Source: Occultella glacieicola
GTDB taxonomy: Bacteria; Actinomycetota; Actinomycetes; Actinomycetales; Beutenbergiaceae
Reading direction: 5' to 3'
DNA: 64,000 nucleotides
NCBI RefSeq assembly: GCF_004353825.1
Contig: NZ_SMNA01000013.1
Coordinates: 62,001-126,000 of the forward strand
Shown here piece by piece: positions 45,084 through 53,359 of this stretch. Position numbers and translations under genes: made by a program. The notes beneath the pieces are model-generated. The model was not told the DNA's origin, ran no database searches, and worked only from the letters and a program-made list of their open reading frames with translations. The number at the start of each line of letters is the position of its first letter. Position 1 is the first letter of the stretch.

Positions 45084-46376
45084 GTGCAGGGTTGGACGTT
45101 GTATCGAGACGGCAGGACGATCAGGCCGGGCGAGGTGGTCGGGCCCGGGCAGCGGCTGTCCTGGCCGCGCACGATCGGCATCGGCGCCCAGCACGTGGTC
45201 GCGATGTTCGGCGCCACGTTCCTGGTGCCGCTGATCACCGGGTTCCCACCCTCGACCACGCTGTTCTTCTCCGCGATCGGGACGTTCGGCTTCCTGCTGA
45301 TCACCGGCAACCGGCTGCCCAGCTACCTCGGGTCCAGCTTCGCGTTCATCGCTCCGATCGGTGCGGTGATGGGCACGCACGGGATGTCGACGGCGTTGGG
45401 TGGCATCCTCGTGGTGGGGGTGCTGCTGGCGCTCGTGGGCGTGGTGGTGCACGTGGCCGGCGCGCGCTGGATCGACCTCGTGATGCCACCGGTCGTGACC
45501 GGCACCATCGTGGCCCTGATCGGCTTCAACCTCGCCCCGGCGGCGTGGGGCAACGTGTCCGAAGCGCCCGTGACCGCCATCGTCACGATCGCGGCGATCG
45601 TGCTGATCACGGTGCTGTTCCGGGGGATCCTGGGGCGGCTCGCGGTCCTGCTCGGGGTGCTCGTGGGGTACGCGGTGGCCGCCTGGCGCGGCGAGGTCGA
45701 CTTCACGAAGGTGGGGGAGGCGGACTGGATCGGGCTGCCGCAGTTCACGACCCCGTCGTTCGACCTCGCGACGCTGGGGCTGTTCATCCCGGTGGTCCTG
45801 GTGCTGATCGCGGAGAACGTCGGGCACGTGAAGTCCGTGGCCGCGATGACCGGTGACAACTACGACGCGATCACCGGCCGGGCGCTGATCGCCGACGGTG
45901 TCGCGACCACCCTGGCCGGGGCCGGCGGCGGGTCCGGCACCACGACCTACGCGGAGAACATCGGCGTGATGGCCGCCACCCGCGTGTACTCGACCGCCGC
46001 CTACGCGACGGCGGCGGCCTTCGCGCTGGTGCTGAGCCTGTCCCCGAAGTTCGGCGAGGTCATCAACACGGTGCCGGCGGGCGTGCTCGGCGGCGCGGCC
46101 ACCGTGCTCTACGGGATGATCGGGGTGCTCGGCGCCCGGATCTGGGTCCAGGCCAAGGTCGACTTCTCCGACCCGGTGAACCTGACCACGGCCGGGATCG
46201 CGCTGATCGTCGGGATCGCGAACTACACCTGGGTGGCCGGCGCCCTCAAGTTCGAGGGCATCGCGCTCGGTACCGCGTCCGCGCTGATCGTCTACCACGC
46301 GATGCGCGCCATCTCCCGGTGGCGGGGGACCGCGGTGGAGCCGGTGGGTGCGGGCACGCCCGTCGACGGCGACTGA
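45084..46376 (+). CDS. Uracil/xanthine permease family protein (NCS2)
   Basis: The 430-residue membrane protein has about 12-14 hydrophobic segments. NCS2 signatures are IGIGAQHVVAMFGATFLVPL at the N-terminus, LPSYLGSSFAFIAPIGAVMG, PVVLVLIAENVGHVKSVAAM (the conserved ENxGH) and TTLAGAGGGSGTTTYAENIG (the second substrate-site motif). The QHxxxMFGAT and GGxxGTTTYxEN forms favour uracil (UraA-like) over xanthine. GAGGAG before the GTG start is the ribosome site, and TACGAT at 45033-45038 is a possible -10 box. A strong hairpin follows the stop. Confidence 0.88.
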   Translation: MQGWTLYRDGRTIRPGEVVGPGQRLSWPRTIGIGAQHVVAMFGATFLVPLITGFPPSTTLFFSAIGTFGFLLITGNRLPSYLGSSFAFIAPIGAVMGTHGMSTALGGILVVGVLLALVGVVVHVAGARWIDLVMPPVVTGTIVALIGFNLAPAAWGNVSEAPVTAIVTIAAIVLITVLFRGILGRLAVLLGVLVGYAVAAWRGEVDFTKVGEADWIGLPQFTTPSFDLATLGLFIPVVLVLIAENVGHVKSVAAMTGDNYDAITGRALIADGVATTLAGAGGGSGTTTYAENIGVMAATRVYSTAAYATAAAFALVLSLSPKFGEVINTVPAGVLGGAATVLYGMIGVLGARIWVQAKVDFSDPVNLTTAGIALIVGIANYTWVAGALKFEGIALGTASALIVYHAMRAISRWRGTAVEPVGAGTPVDGD

Positions 46377-46398
46377 CGCCGCACCTCGGACCACATGC

Positions 46399-46434
46399 GA
46401 AACAGGCCGGCCCCGTGAGGGACCGGCCTGTTTC
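46399..46434. terminator. Bidirectional terminator between the NCS2 gene and tRNA-Pro
   Basis: GAAACAGGCCGG (46399-46410) pairs perfectly with CCGGCCTGTTTC (46423-46434) around a 12-nt loop. The A/T ends of the stem make it work in both directions, serving the permease gene on the plus strand and the tRNA on the minus strand. Confidence 0.8.
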
Positions 46435-46459
46435 GTGTTGCTCTCCGAGCGACAATCTT

Positions 46460-46534
<75 letters not shown>

Positions 46535-46619
46535 GGGAGCCTCGTCAGGATAGCGGAGTCCGGGGCCCAGAGTGAAACCGGGTCGGTGTGCGGAGTCTCA
46601 CACGGGCGGGCGGGACCGC

Positions 46620-47585
46620 TCAGTCGGCCGAGGTCAACGTGAGCAGTGTCGCCTCGGGGCGGCAGGCGAACCGGACCGGTGTGAACGGGGACGTGCCCAG
46701 CCCCGCACTCACGTGCAGCCAGGTCGAGCCGGAAGCGCCGCCGTCGACGTCCGGGCGCGCGCCCGGCCAGCCGTGCAGGCCGCTGGCGCGCCCGGTGTCG
46801 AGGTCGCAGTTCGTGACCAGTGCGCCGTATCCGGGGACGCACAACTGGCCGCCGTGGGTGTGCCCCGCGAGGATCAGCCCGCAGCCGTCATCGCGCATGG
46901 CGTCGAGGACCCGGACGTAGGGGGCGTGGGACACGCCCACGTGCAGCGCGGGTTCGTTCTGACGAGGTGCGCCCCGACCGAGCGCGCTCCCATTGTCGAG
47001 GTGAGCGCCGCCGTCGCCGGTCGGGGACGGGAAGCGGTCCCGCTCCAGGTGCGGGTCGTCGACCCCGACGAACGAGAACGTGACGCCGCCGGCGCGGACC
47101 TGCGCGCGCGTGTTGGTCAGATCCGCCCACCCCGCGGACACGAACGCCTGACCGAGCGCGCGGGCCGGCAGGGACGGAGCCTTCGGGGCGTTCGGATTGC
47201 GGGGGTCGTCGCGCAGGTAGCGGGCGGGATTGCGCAGCACGGGCTCGTAGTAGTCGTTCGAGCCCATCACGAAGACGCCGGGAACCTTCAGCAGCGGCGC
47301 CAGGGCCTCCAGGACCGCCGGCATCGAGTTCTGGTGGGCCATGTTGTCGCCGGTGTTGACGACCAGGTCCGGCCGCAACCCGGCGAGGGCCCGCACCCAC
47401 TCGATCTTGCGCCGTTGGCTGGGCAGCAGGTGCAGGTCGGAGATGTGCAGGACCCGCACGTCCGGTGCCCCCGCGGGCAGCACCGGCACGGTGACCCGGC
47501 GCACCGTGTACGCCTGGGCCTCCAGCAGGGCCCACCCGAGGCCGGTGGCGGCGCCGAGCACGCCGATCCCGATGGCGCGGCGCAC
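46620..47585 (-). CDS. Metallophosphoesterase
   Basis: The 321-residue protein starts with a membrane-anchor or signal segment (AIGIGVLGAATGLGWALLEA) and has all metallophosphoesterase motifs: VLHISDLHLLPSQRRKIEWV (DxH), LVVNTGDNMAH (GDN), VFVMGSNDYYEP (GNxE/D-like), VGVSHAPYVRV and LILAGHTHGGQLCVPGYGAL (GHTHGGQ). Two metal ions are expected at this site; the substrate is unknown. It is 57 nt downstream of the penicillin-binding protein gene on the same strand, the same order as Rv3683 beside ponA2 in Mycobacterium tuberculosis, suggesting a cell-wall link. Confidence 0.9.
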   Translation of the reverse strand: MRRAIGIGVLGAATGLGWALLEAQAYTVRRVTVPVLPAGAPDVRVLHISDLHLLPSQRRKIEWVRALAGLRPDLVVNTGDNMAHQNSMPAVLEALAPLLKVPGVFVMGSNDYYEPVLRNPARYLRDDPRNPNAPKAPSLPARALGQAFVSAGWADLTNTRAQVRAGGVTFSFVGVDDPHLERDRFPSPTGDGGAHLDNGSALGRGAPRQNEPALHVGVSHAPYVRVLDAMRDDGCGLILAGHTHGGQLCVPGYGALVTNCDLDTGRASGLHGWPGARPDVDGGASGSTWLHVSAGLGTSPFTPVRFACRPEATLLTLTSAD

Positions 47586-47642
47586 GACCGCGCCGGTGCT
47601 GTTCAGGGTGTCCCCGACCCGACCACGGGGCGTGGGCGTCGA

Positions 47643-50087
47643 TCAGTCGTCACGACCGCCACCGCCCCCGTTGCCGGGACCGCCGCCGCCGTTGCCGCCG
47701 CCGTTCCCGTTGCCGTTGCCGTTGTCAGCGTCGGGGCTCGCCGGGGGTTCGGCCGCGGGGCCGCCGCTGATCACGATCGTGACGGCGCTGCCCGGTGTCA
47801 GCCGGCTGCCCGGGCCCGGGGAGGTGCCGATCACGGACCCGGCCGGCACGCTGTCATGGTTCTCCGTGGACCCGGTCCGGACCGTGAAGCCGGCCCCCTC
47901 GATGGTGGAGGTGGCGTCCGCCACCGAACGCCCGCTCACGTCGGGCACCGCACGGCGTTCACCGTAGATCTCGCGATCGCCCGCTGCCGCGAAGGTCTCC
48001 ACCGGCAGCCCCTCGACCGCCTGGCTCATGTAGTCCTGCCAGATCGGCGCGGCCATCGCGCCACCGTAGACCCACCGGTGGTAGCGGCCGTTGATCGTGA
48101 TCCGCTGCATGGGCTCGGTGCCCTCGGAGAAACCGACCCACACGGCCGAGGCGAGCTGCGGCACGTACCCCACGAACCAGGCCGCGGTGTCGTCGTTCGC
48201 GGTCCCGGTCTTGCCCGCGGACGGGCGGTCCAGCCGGCTCGGCCGGCCGGTGCCGTCCGCGACGACCTGACCGAGCGCGTAGTTCATCGCGTTCGCGATG
48301 TGCGGCTCGAGGGCCTGCGAACAGGTCTGCGGCGGCACCGGGAGGTCCTCACCGTTCGAGTTCTGGATCGACAGGATCGCGATCGGCTCGCAGTAGACGC
48401 CGCCGGCGGCATAGGTCGCGAACGCGGCGGCCATCGTCAGCGGGGCCAGCTCATTCGTGCCGAGTGCCATGGACGGGATCACCGAGAGCTCGTAACCGTT
48501 GTCGAACGTGGAGCCGGGTGCGAGCGTTGCGTGGTGCACGCCCATCGCCTGTGCGGTGTTCGCGAGATCGCAGAGGTTCATCTGGTTCGCCAGGTTCACG
48601 AACGCGGTGTTCACCGACTGCTCGGTGGCGGCGAGCACGCTCATCCGACCGGTCCCGATGCCCTCGAGGTTCTTCGGTTCGTAGGGGTCGCTGGAGATGT
48701 ACTCGGGCAGACATGTGTCCCAGGATCTCCGCGGGAAACTCTGCCCCTGGGAGCCGTCGACCGAGTCGTTGAGGGAGTGTCCGTCGATCAGCCACTGGGT
48801 CAGCACGAACGCCTTGAACGTCGAGCCGGTCTGGAAGCCGCTGGAACCCCCGTATCGGGAATCGGCGTTGAAGTTCACCTCGGTGGTTCTCGCCGCGCCC
48901 TCGGTGGGCTTGCCGTACAGGGTGTTCTGCGCCATCGCCATGATGTGCCCGGTGCCGGGCTCGACGGTCGAGGTGGCGGTCGAGACGCCGGACGGGTCGT
49001 CGACCGGGATCGCGTCGACCAGTGCCGCGTAGGCCTCGGCCTGCATCTCGAGGTCGATCGTGGTGTTGATGGTCAGGCCACCGCGCACGAGGAGCTGGTA
49101 CCGCTCGGCCTGGGTCTCCCCGAAGATCGGGTTGTTCAGGATCTCGGACTTGACGTAGTCACAGAAGTACGCGGCCGTGCCCGCGGCCGAGCAGCCCACC
49201 GGGGTGGTCGAGACGTTCAGCATGTCCTCGATCGGCTGCGCGGCGGCGACGTCGTGCTCCTCCTGCGTGATGACGCCCTGGGAGAGCATCAGTGCGAGCA
49301 CCGTGTTCCGGCCGGAGAGGGCGTTCTCCGGGTTCGTCACCGGGTTCCACTTGGCCGGGCTCTGCGTGATCCGGGCGAGCATCGCGGACTGCCCGAGGCT
49401 GAGCTCGGCGGCACTGATCGAGAAGAAGTACTGGGAGGCGGCCTCGACCCCGTACTGGGACGGGCCGAACTGCGCGATGTTGAGGTAGCCCTCGAGGATC
49501 TCGTCCTTGGTGCGGACCTGCTCCAGCGCGATCGCCAGCTTCGCCTCGCGGAGCTTGCGGCCGAGCGTGGTCTCGGTCGCGGCCTCGATGGCCTCCGGGT
49601 CGTTCGCGTTCCGCCCGGCCTCGATGAGGACGTTCTTCACGTACTGCTGGGTCAGCGTCGAGCCACCCTGGTTGCTCTGCCCGGTGATGTTCTGGAAGGC
49701 GGCCCGCATGAGGCCCTCGGGGTCCACCCCACCGTGGTCGTAGAAGCGCCGGTCCTCCACCGCGACCACGGCCGCAGCCACGTACGGCGAGATCTCGGAC
49801 AGCGGCACGACGATCCGGTTCTCCAGGAAGAACGTGGCCAGCCGGGTGCCGTCGGAGGAGTTCATGACCGTCTGCTCGGACAGGTCCTCCGAACCCAGTT
49901 CCGTGGGCAACTCGTCGAAGAGCCGCGTCGATGCCTCCGTGGTCGCCCCGACGGCGGTCACGAAGGGCATCATGAAGCCCGCCGAAAGTACGCCACCGAC
50001 GCCCGCGACCAGGAGGAACGCGAGGAACAGGGAGACGAGTTGCGCCGCGTTGACGGCGCGCGAAGTCGACCGGGAGGGAGGAGCCAT
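47643..50087 (-). CDS. ponA2: Bifunctional penicillin-binding protein (transglycosylase/transpeptidase, PonA2 type)
   Basis: The 814-residue class A PBP polymerises and cross-links peptidoglycan. It has one membrane anchor (LVSLFLAFLLVAGVGGVLSA), a GT51 domain (VVAVEDRRFYDHGGVDPEGL, GGSTLTQQYVKN), and a transpeptidase domain with Ser422-x-x-Lys425 (TGSTFKAF), SVN (TEQSVNTAFVNLAN) and KTGT (SAGKTGTANDDT). A single PASTA domain (about 705-770; VPDVSGRSVADATSTIEGAG) and an Asn/Gly-rich tail end it. The ATG at 50087 is 8 nt after TATCCT (50095-50100 on this strand), consistent with a leaderless mRNA. A longer open frame upstream is not coding-like. It is divergent from the whiB gene. Confidence 0.93.
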   Translation of the reverse strand: MAPPSRSTSRAVNAAQLVSLFLAFLLVAGVGGVLSAGFMMPFVTAVGATTEASTRLFDELPTELGSEDLSEQTVMNSSDGTRLATFFLENRIVVPLSEISPYVAAAVVAVEDRRFYDHGGVDPEGLMRAAFQNITGQSNQGGSTLTQQYVKNVLIEAGRNANDPEAIEAATETTLGRKLREAKLAIALEQVRTKDEILEGYLNIAQFGPSQYGVEAASQYFFSISAAELSLGQSAMLARITQSPAKWNPVTNPENALSGRNTVLALMLSQGVITQEEHDVAAAQPIEDMLNVSTTPVGCSAAGTAAYFCDYVKSEILNNPIFGETQAERYQLLVRGGLTINTTIDLEMQAEAYAALVDAIPVDDPSGVSTATSTVEPGTGHIMAMAQNTLYGKPTEGAARTTEVNFNADSRYGGSSGFQTGSTFKAFVLTQWLIDGHSLNDSVDGSQGQSFPRRSWDTCLPEYISSDPYEPKNLEGIGTGRMSVLAATEQSVNTAFVNLANQMNLCDLANTAQAMGVHHATLAPGSTFDNGYELSVIPSMALGTNELAPLTMAAAFATYAAGGVYCEPIAILSIQNSNGEDLPVPPQTCSQALEPHIANAMNYALGQVVADGTGRPSRLDRPSAGKTGTANDDTAAWFVGYVPQLASAVWVGFSEGTEPMQRITINGRYHRWVYGGAMAAPIWQDYMSQAVEGLPVETFAAAGDREIYGERRAVPDVSGRSVADATSTIEGAGFTVRTGSTENHDSVPAGSVIGTSPGPGSRLTPGSAVTIVISGGPAAEPPASPDADNGNGNGNGGGNGGGGPGNGGGGGRDD

Positions 50088-50465
50088 ACCCCATAGGATA
50101 CGTTGTCGTCCGGTTGCACCCACGCTCCGGCGCCGGCGGCGTGCGTCCGGCCGCGAGACCTCGTTCGTGCGGGACGGTCCGGTGAGCGCGCGGCGAACGC
50201 CCGACGAACCGGACACCAGCCGCCGGTCGTTGCCCGGGCCGAGCCCGATCGCCTCTGACGGCGCCGGTTTCACGGGCCGGGACGGATCCGGACAGCCCGC
50301 GGAGGAGGGGCCGCCGGGAGCCAGATTCCGGCGCCGCTGTCTTTTGTCGGCGCGGAGGTGTATAACTCCGCTCATAGGAGGAGCGCTCGAGCCGATGTAT
50401 TTCCTGAGGCCGAGTCAACTCCTCTGGATTGACTGGGGCAGGGCAATCTCGTCGTGGAGGTCAAG
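50088..50465. promoter_or_regulatory. Divergent control region of ponA2 and whiB
   Basis: This 378-bp gap holds no gene I can support. At the ponA2 end is the -10 box TATCCT (minus strand). At 50352-50371 an inverted repeat, GCGGAG and CTCCGC, flanks a TATAAC hexamer (50361-50366), which could be the whiB -10 box inside an operator. GGAGG at 50456-50460 is the whiB ribosome site. Confidence 0.5.
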
Positions 50466-50813
50466 GTGGACGTACGATTCGATGAAAGTTGGACGTTGCA
50501 GGCGGCGTGTGCGCAGAAGGCACCCGACGACCTCTTCGTCCAGGGCGCGGCGCAGCGGCAGGCTCGGGAGGTCTGCTTCTCGTGCACGGTGCGCCTGGAG
50601 TGTCTGGTGGACGCCCTCGACAACCGGATCCAGTTCGGGGTCTGGGGTGGCATGACCGAGCGGGAGCGTCGCGCACTGCTGCGCCGGGCGCCCACGGTCG
50701 AGTCGTGGCGGATGGCGCTGGCGGACACGGACCGCAATGCCATCAACGAGCTGATCAGCCAGAAGTGGCCGGCGACGAAGCCGCGCCGAGGGGCTGACCC
50801 GCGCAACAACTGA
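50466..50813 (+). CDS. whiB4: WhiB-family iron-sulfur transcription factor (WhiB4/WblA type)
   Basis: The 115-residue protein has the four [4Fe-4S] ligands Cys15, Cys37, Cys40 and Cys46 (C-x21-C-x2-C-x5-C), then the GVWGG turn at 58-62 (QFGVWGGMTERERRALLRR) and a basic C-terminus for DNA binding. The GTG at 50466 is 5 nt after GGAGG and is preferred to the GTG at 50454. Divergence from ponA2 is the arrangement of whiB4 in mycobacteria and wblA in Streptomyces, regulators tied to redox stress and development; the assignment rests on that synteny. DUF4177 and ridA follow on the same strand. Confidence 0.88.
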   Translation: MDVRFDESWTLQAACAQKAPDDLFVQGAAQRQAREVCFSCTVRLECLVDALDNRIQFGVWGGMTERERRALLRRAPTVESWRMALADTDRNAINELISQKWPATKPRRGADPRNN

Positions 50814-50830
50814 AGCCATAGGATCACTGC

Positions 50831-50986
50831 ATGGCTACTTGGGAGTACGCGACGATTCCGCTGATCATCCACTCGACGAAGGCGATCCTGGACCAGTGGG
50901 GCGCCGACGGGTGGGAGCTCGTGCAGGTGGTGCCCGGGCCCGACGGTCAGGGTCTGGTCGCCTACCTCAAGCGGGAGAAGGCGTGA
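50831..50986 (+). CDS. DUF4177-like small protein
   Basis: The 51-residue protein reads MATWEYATIPLIIHSTKAIL, DQWGADGWELVQVVPGP and a basic end (YLKREKA). The W/YEY...LN..G..GWELV pattern is that of DUF4177, a small beta-rich cytoplasmic family. It starts 17 nt after the whiB stop, and its last four bases overlap the ridA start (GTGA). A gene of this size in this place is conserved between whiB4 and ridA in other actinobacteria. Function unknown. Confidence 0.8.
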   Translation: MATWEYATIPLIIHSTKAILDQWGADGWELVQVVPGPDGQGLVAYLKREKA

Positions 50987-51456
50987 GTGCATCGGCGCGT
51001 CTCGCCGAACTAGGGATCGCCCTGCCCGACGTGGTCCCGCCGGTCGCGTCCTACGTGCCGGCCCTGCGTCAGGGTGACCTCGTGCACACCTCCGGGCAAC
51101 TGCCGATGGTGGACGGCACGATGGCCCACACCGGCAAGGTGGGCGACGGTGACGGCCTCGTCAGCCCCACGGACGCGACCGCCCTCGCCCGGGTCGCGGC
51201 CCTGAACGGGCTCGCCGCGGTCTCGGCGCTGGTCGGTGGGGTGGACCGGATCGTCCGGGTGGTCAAGGTGCTCGGCTTCGTCGCCTCGGACCCCTCCTTC
51301 ACCGGTCAGCCCGGGGTGATCAACGGGGCCTCGAACGTGCTCCAGGAGATCTTCGGCGACGCGGGCGTGCACGCACGCTCCGCCGTCGGCGTGGCGGTCC
51401 TCCCGCTCGACGCGCCCGTCGAGGTGGAGCTGACCGTCGAGGTCCTGCCGGACTGA
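50983..51456 (+). CDS. RidA family protein
   Basis: The 157-residue protein of the YjgF/YER057c/UK114 family has VPPVASYVPALRQGDLVHTS, GQLPM, ALNGLAAVSALVGGVDRIVR and VGVAVLPLDAPVEVELTVEV. It belongs to the longer RidA branch (about 150 residues) rather than the 128-residue canonical RidA, and the catalytic Arg of true imine deaminases is not clear here, so deaminase activity is uncertain. The GTG start overlaps the DUF4177 stop. A terminator follows before the convergent crp gene. Confidence 0.85.
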   Translation: MSASARLAELGIALPDVVPPVASYVPALRQGDLVHTSGQLPMVDGTMAHTGKVGDGDGLVSPTDATALARVAALNGLAAVSALVGGVDRIVRVVKVLGFVASDPSFTGQPGVINGASNVLQEIFGDAGVHARSAVGVAVLPLDAPVEVELTVEVLPD

Positions 51457-51527
51457 CGACAGGCCGGCCGGCGCACCCGCGCCGGCCCTGCGGCGTCGCC
51501 TCGGTCGAGCGCGCTGTTGCCCCTACG

Positions 51528-51552
51528 CCCCCGGCCAGTTGACCGGGGGTTT
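51528..51552 (+). terminator. Intrinsic terminator after ridA
   Basis: CCCCCGG (51528-51534) pairs with CCGGGGG (51543-51549), followed by TTT. A second, upstream hairpin, GGCCGGCGC with GCGCCGGCC (51466-51487), lies nearer the ridA stop. Both are between convergent ridA and crp. Confidence 0.65.
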
Positions 51553-51578
51553 CCGCGCGCTCGGCGGGGGCCAGAGGG

Positions 51579-52256
51579 TTAGCGGCCCCGGCGGGCGAGG
51601 CGGTCGACGTCGAGGAGGATGACGGACCGGCCCTGCAGTTGCAGCCAGCCCCGGGAGGAGAACTCGGCGAGGGCCTTGTTCACCGTCTCCCGGGTCGCGC
51701 CGACGAGTTGGGCCAGTTCCTCCTGGGTGAGGTCGTGGGTGACCTTCAGGCCGGCGTCGGTGCGTTCCCCGAACCGGCGGCCCAGGTCCAGCAGGGCCTT
51801 GGCGACCCGGCCGGGCACGTCGGAGAAGATCAGGTCCGCGACCTTGTCGTTCGTGCGTCGCAACCGCAGCGCCAGGGAGCGGAGCAGGTGCTGGGACACC
51901 TCCGGGCGGGCGTCGAGGATCTTCAGCAGCCCCTGGTGGCTCAGTTCGACGAGCTCGGTCGTGGCGAGCGCGGTGGCCGTCGCGGTGCGGGGGCCCGGGT
52001 CGTACAGGGAGACCTCGCCGAGGATCTCACCGGGGCCGAGGATGGCCAGCAGGTGCTCCCGGCCGTCCGGGGCGACGTGGCCGAGCTTCACCTTGCCGGA
52101 ACCGAGCACGAACAGGCGGTCCCCGGCCGAGCCCTCGTGGAAGATCTCCTCGCCGCGCCGGAACGTCAGGGATTCCATCCGTTCCCGGACCGCGAGGTAA
52201 CTCTCGTCGCTCAGCTCCGCGAAGAGTGGTGCGTTACGGACCACGGTCTCGTTCAT
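51579..52256 (-). CDS. crp: Crp/Fnr family transcriptional regulator (Crp/GlxR type)
   Basis: The 225-residue protein has an N-terminal cyclic-nucleotide domain (FRRGEEIFHEGSAGDRLFVL, then PGEILGEVSLYDPGPRTATA with the Glu and Arg that hold the cyclic phosphate) and a C-terminal winged helix-turn-helix (LTQEELAQLVGATRETVNKA). Length and sequence match actinobacterial Crp/GlxR, a global cAMP-responsive regulator of carbon metabolism, including acs in relatives. The ATG at 52256 has AGGGAGAA in front; the frame is open upstream, but into the neighbouring gene's antisense. Its position beside ridA and an ephE-like gene mirrors Rv3676 in mycobacteria. Confidence 0.93.
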   Translation of the reverse strand: MNETVVRNAPLFAELSDESYLAVRERMESLTFRRGEEIFHEGSAGDRLFVLGSGKVKLGHVAPDGREHLLAILGPGEILGEVSLYDPGPRTATATALATTELVELSHQGLLKILDARPEVSQHLLRSLALRLRRTNDKVADLIFSDVPGRVAKALLDLGRRFGERTDAGLKVTHDLTQEELAQLVGATRETVNKALAEFSSRGWLQLQGRSVILLDVDRLARRGR

Positions 52257-52380
52257 CGATTCTCCCTGTTCGGTGCCCAACGGGGCAGGCGTGTGAGGCA
52301 AGCCACAGTCTGCCACCCACCCGGGCTTCGGGCAGACCGTGACAGGCCCGAACGCGGCCCGGACCCGGGCGCCGGGGCGC

Positions 52381-53289
52381 TCACGGCAGTTCGGCGAGCC
52401 AGGCGAGCAGCAACCCACCCACCTCCTGTGGTGCCTCCTCCGACAAGAAGTGACCTGCGCCGTCGAGCACCACCCGGCTGTACCGCGCGGTGACCATCTC
52501 GCCGTCGCGGCGGCAGGAGCGCGGCGGCAGGTTCCCGTCCGCGGAGCCGTGCAGGGACAGGACCGGCACCGTGACCGGGTCCGAGACGGCGGCCCGGAAC
52601 CGGCGACCGTCGCTGCGGGGGGTGGAGCGCACGAGCCAGCGGATCTGCTCCATCGCGCTGTGGGCGACGAACGGCAGCCGCATCGCGTCGGTGTAGAGCT
52701 CGACGTCGGGGCTCCGCCAGCCGGACGCGCCCCACGCGTGCAGCAACCGGGCGACCTGGTCGCCGCGGATGAGTGAGCGCTCCGGGAACCACGGCAGCTG
52801 GAACTGGGCCAGCCGAGCGATCGTGCCCGCCGGCGCCGCCCGGTGTGACACCGAGTGCAGGAACACCGGGTGCGGCGCGGCCAGCACGCCGATGGCCCGG
52901 GTGACCCGGGGCGCCATGGCCGGCATCGACCAGGCCACCTGCCCGCCGATGCCATGCCCGACCACGACCGCCTCGGTGGCGCCGAGGGAGCGGATCACCC
53001 CGCTGACGTCGGCGACCATCGAGGGGGTGTCGTGGCCGACCGGCGGCTTGTCCGAGCCGGCGAACCCGCGCAGGTCCATGGCCGCGACCCGGTAGCCGGC
53101 GTCCGCCAGCATCGGGATCTGCGCCCGCCACGCCCACCAGAATTGGGGAAAGCCGTGCAGGAGCACCACCAGCGGGGCGTCGCCGTCGTCGGGGCCGGCG
53201 AGCGCCACGTGGAACCGGCCACCGTTCGCGGCGACCATCCGGTGGGTCCACGGGCCATCGCCGAGGATGATCGAGGGGTCGACGGTCAC
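52381..53289 (-). CDS. Alpha/beta fold hydrolase (EphE-like), nucleophile apparently missing
   Basis: From the GTG used here the protein has 302 residues (an alternative GTG at 53331 would add 14). The fold is clear: LVVLLHGFPQFWWAWRAQIP (oxyanion HGFP), VAAMDLRGFAGSDKPPVGHD, and a C-terminal LDGAGHFLSEEAPQEV with the catalytic-type His. Epoxide hydrolases of this branch have Asp in GHDxGG. Here the sequence is VVGHGIGGQVAW, with Gly113 where the nucleophile should be, so it may not be catalytic or may use another residue. It lies between crp and acs, as does ephE (Rv3670) near crp in mycobacteria. Confidence 0.8.
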   Translation of the reverse strand: MTVDPSIILGDGPWTHRMVAANGGRFHVALAGPDDGDAPLVVLLHGFPQFWWAWRAQIPMLADAGYRVAAMDLRGFAGSDKPPVGHDTPSMVADVSGVIRSLGATEAVVVGHGIGGQVAWSMPAMAPRVTRAIGVLAAPHPVFLHSVSHRAAPAGTIARLAQFQLPWFPERSLIRGDQVARLLHAWGASGWRSPDVELYTDAMRLPFVAHSAMEQIRWLVRSTPRSDGRRFRAAVSDPVTVPVLSLHGSADGNLPPRSCRRDGEMVTARYSRVVLDGAGHFLSEEAPQEVGGLLLAWLAELP

Positions 53290-53359
53290 GGGACCCGAGG
53301 CTACCCCCCAACCCCCGGCGTACCCCGGCACCGCCGTGCCCGGGGTACGCCCGGACCGG

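Noticed and set aside
46572-50096. A 1174-codon plus-strand frame opposite the metallophosphoesterase and PBP
   Set aside because: Antisense shadow; the minus strand has all motifs of both enzymes.
50454-50465. Upstream GTG start of the whiB gene
   Set aside because: The GGAGG ribosome site overlaps this start and is correctly spaced for the GTG at 50466.
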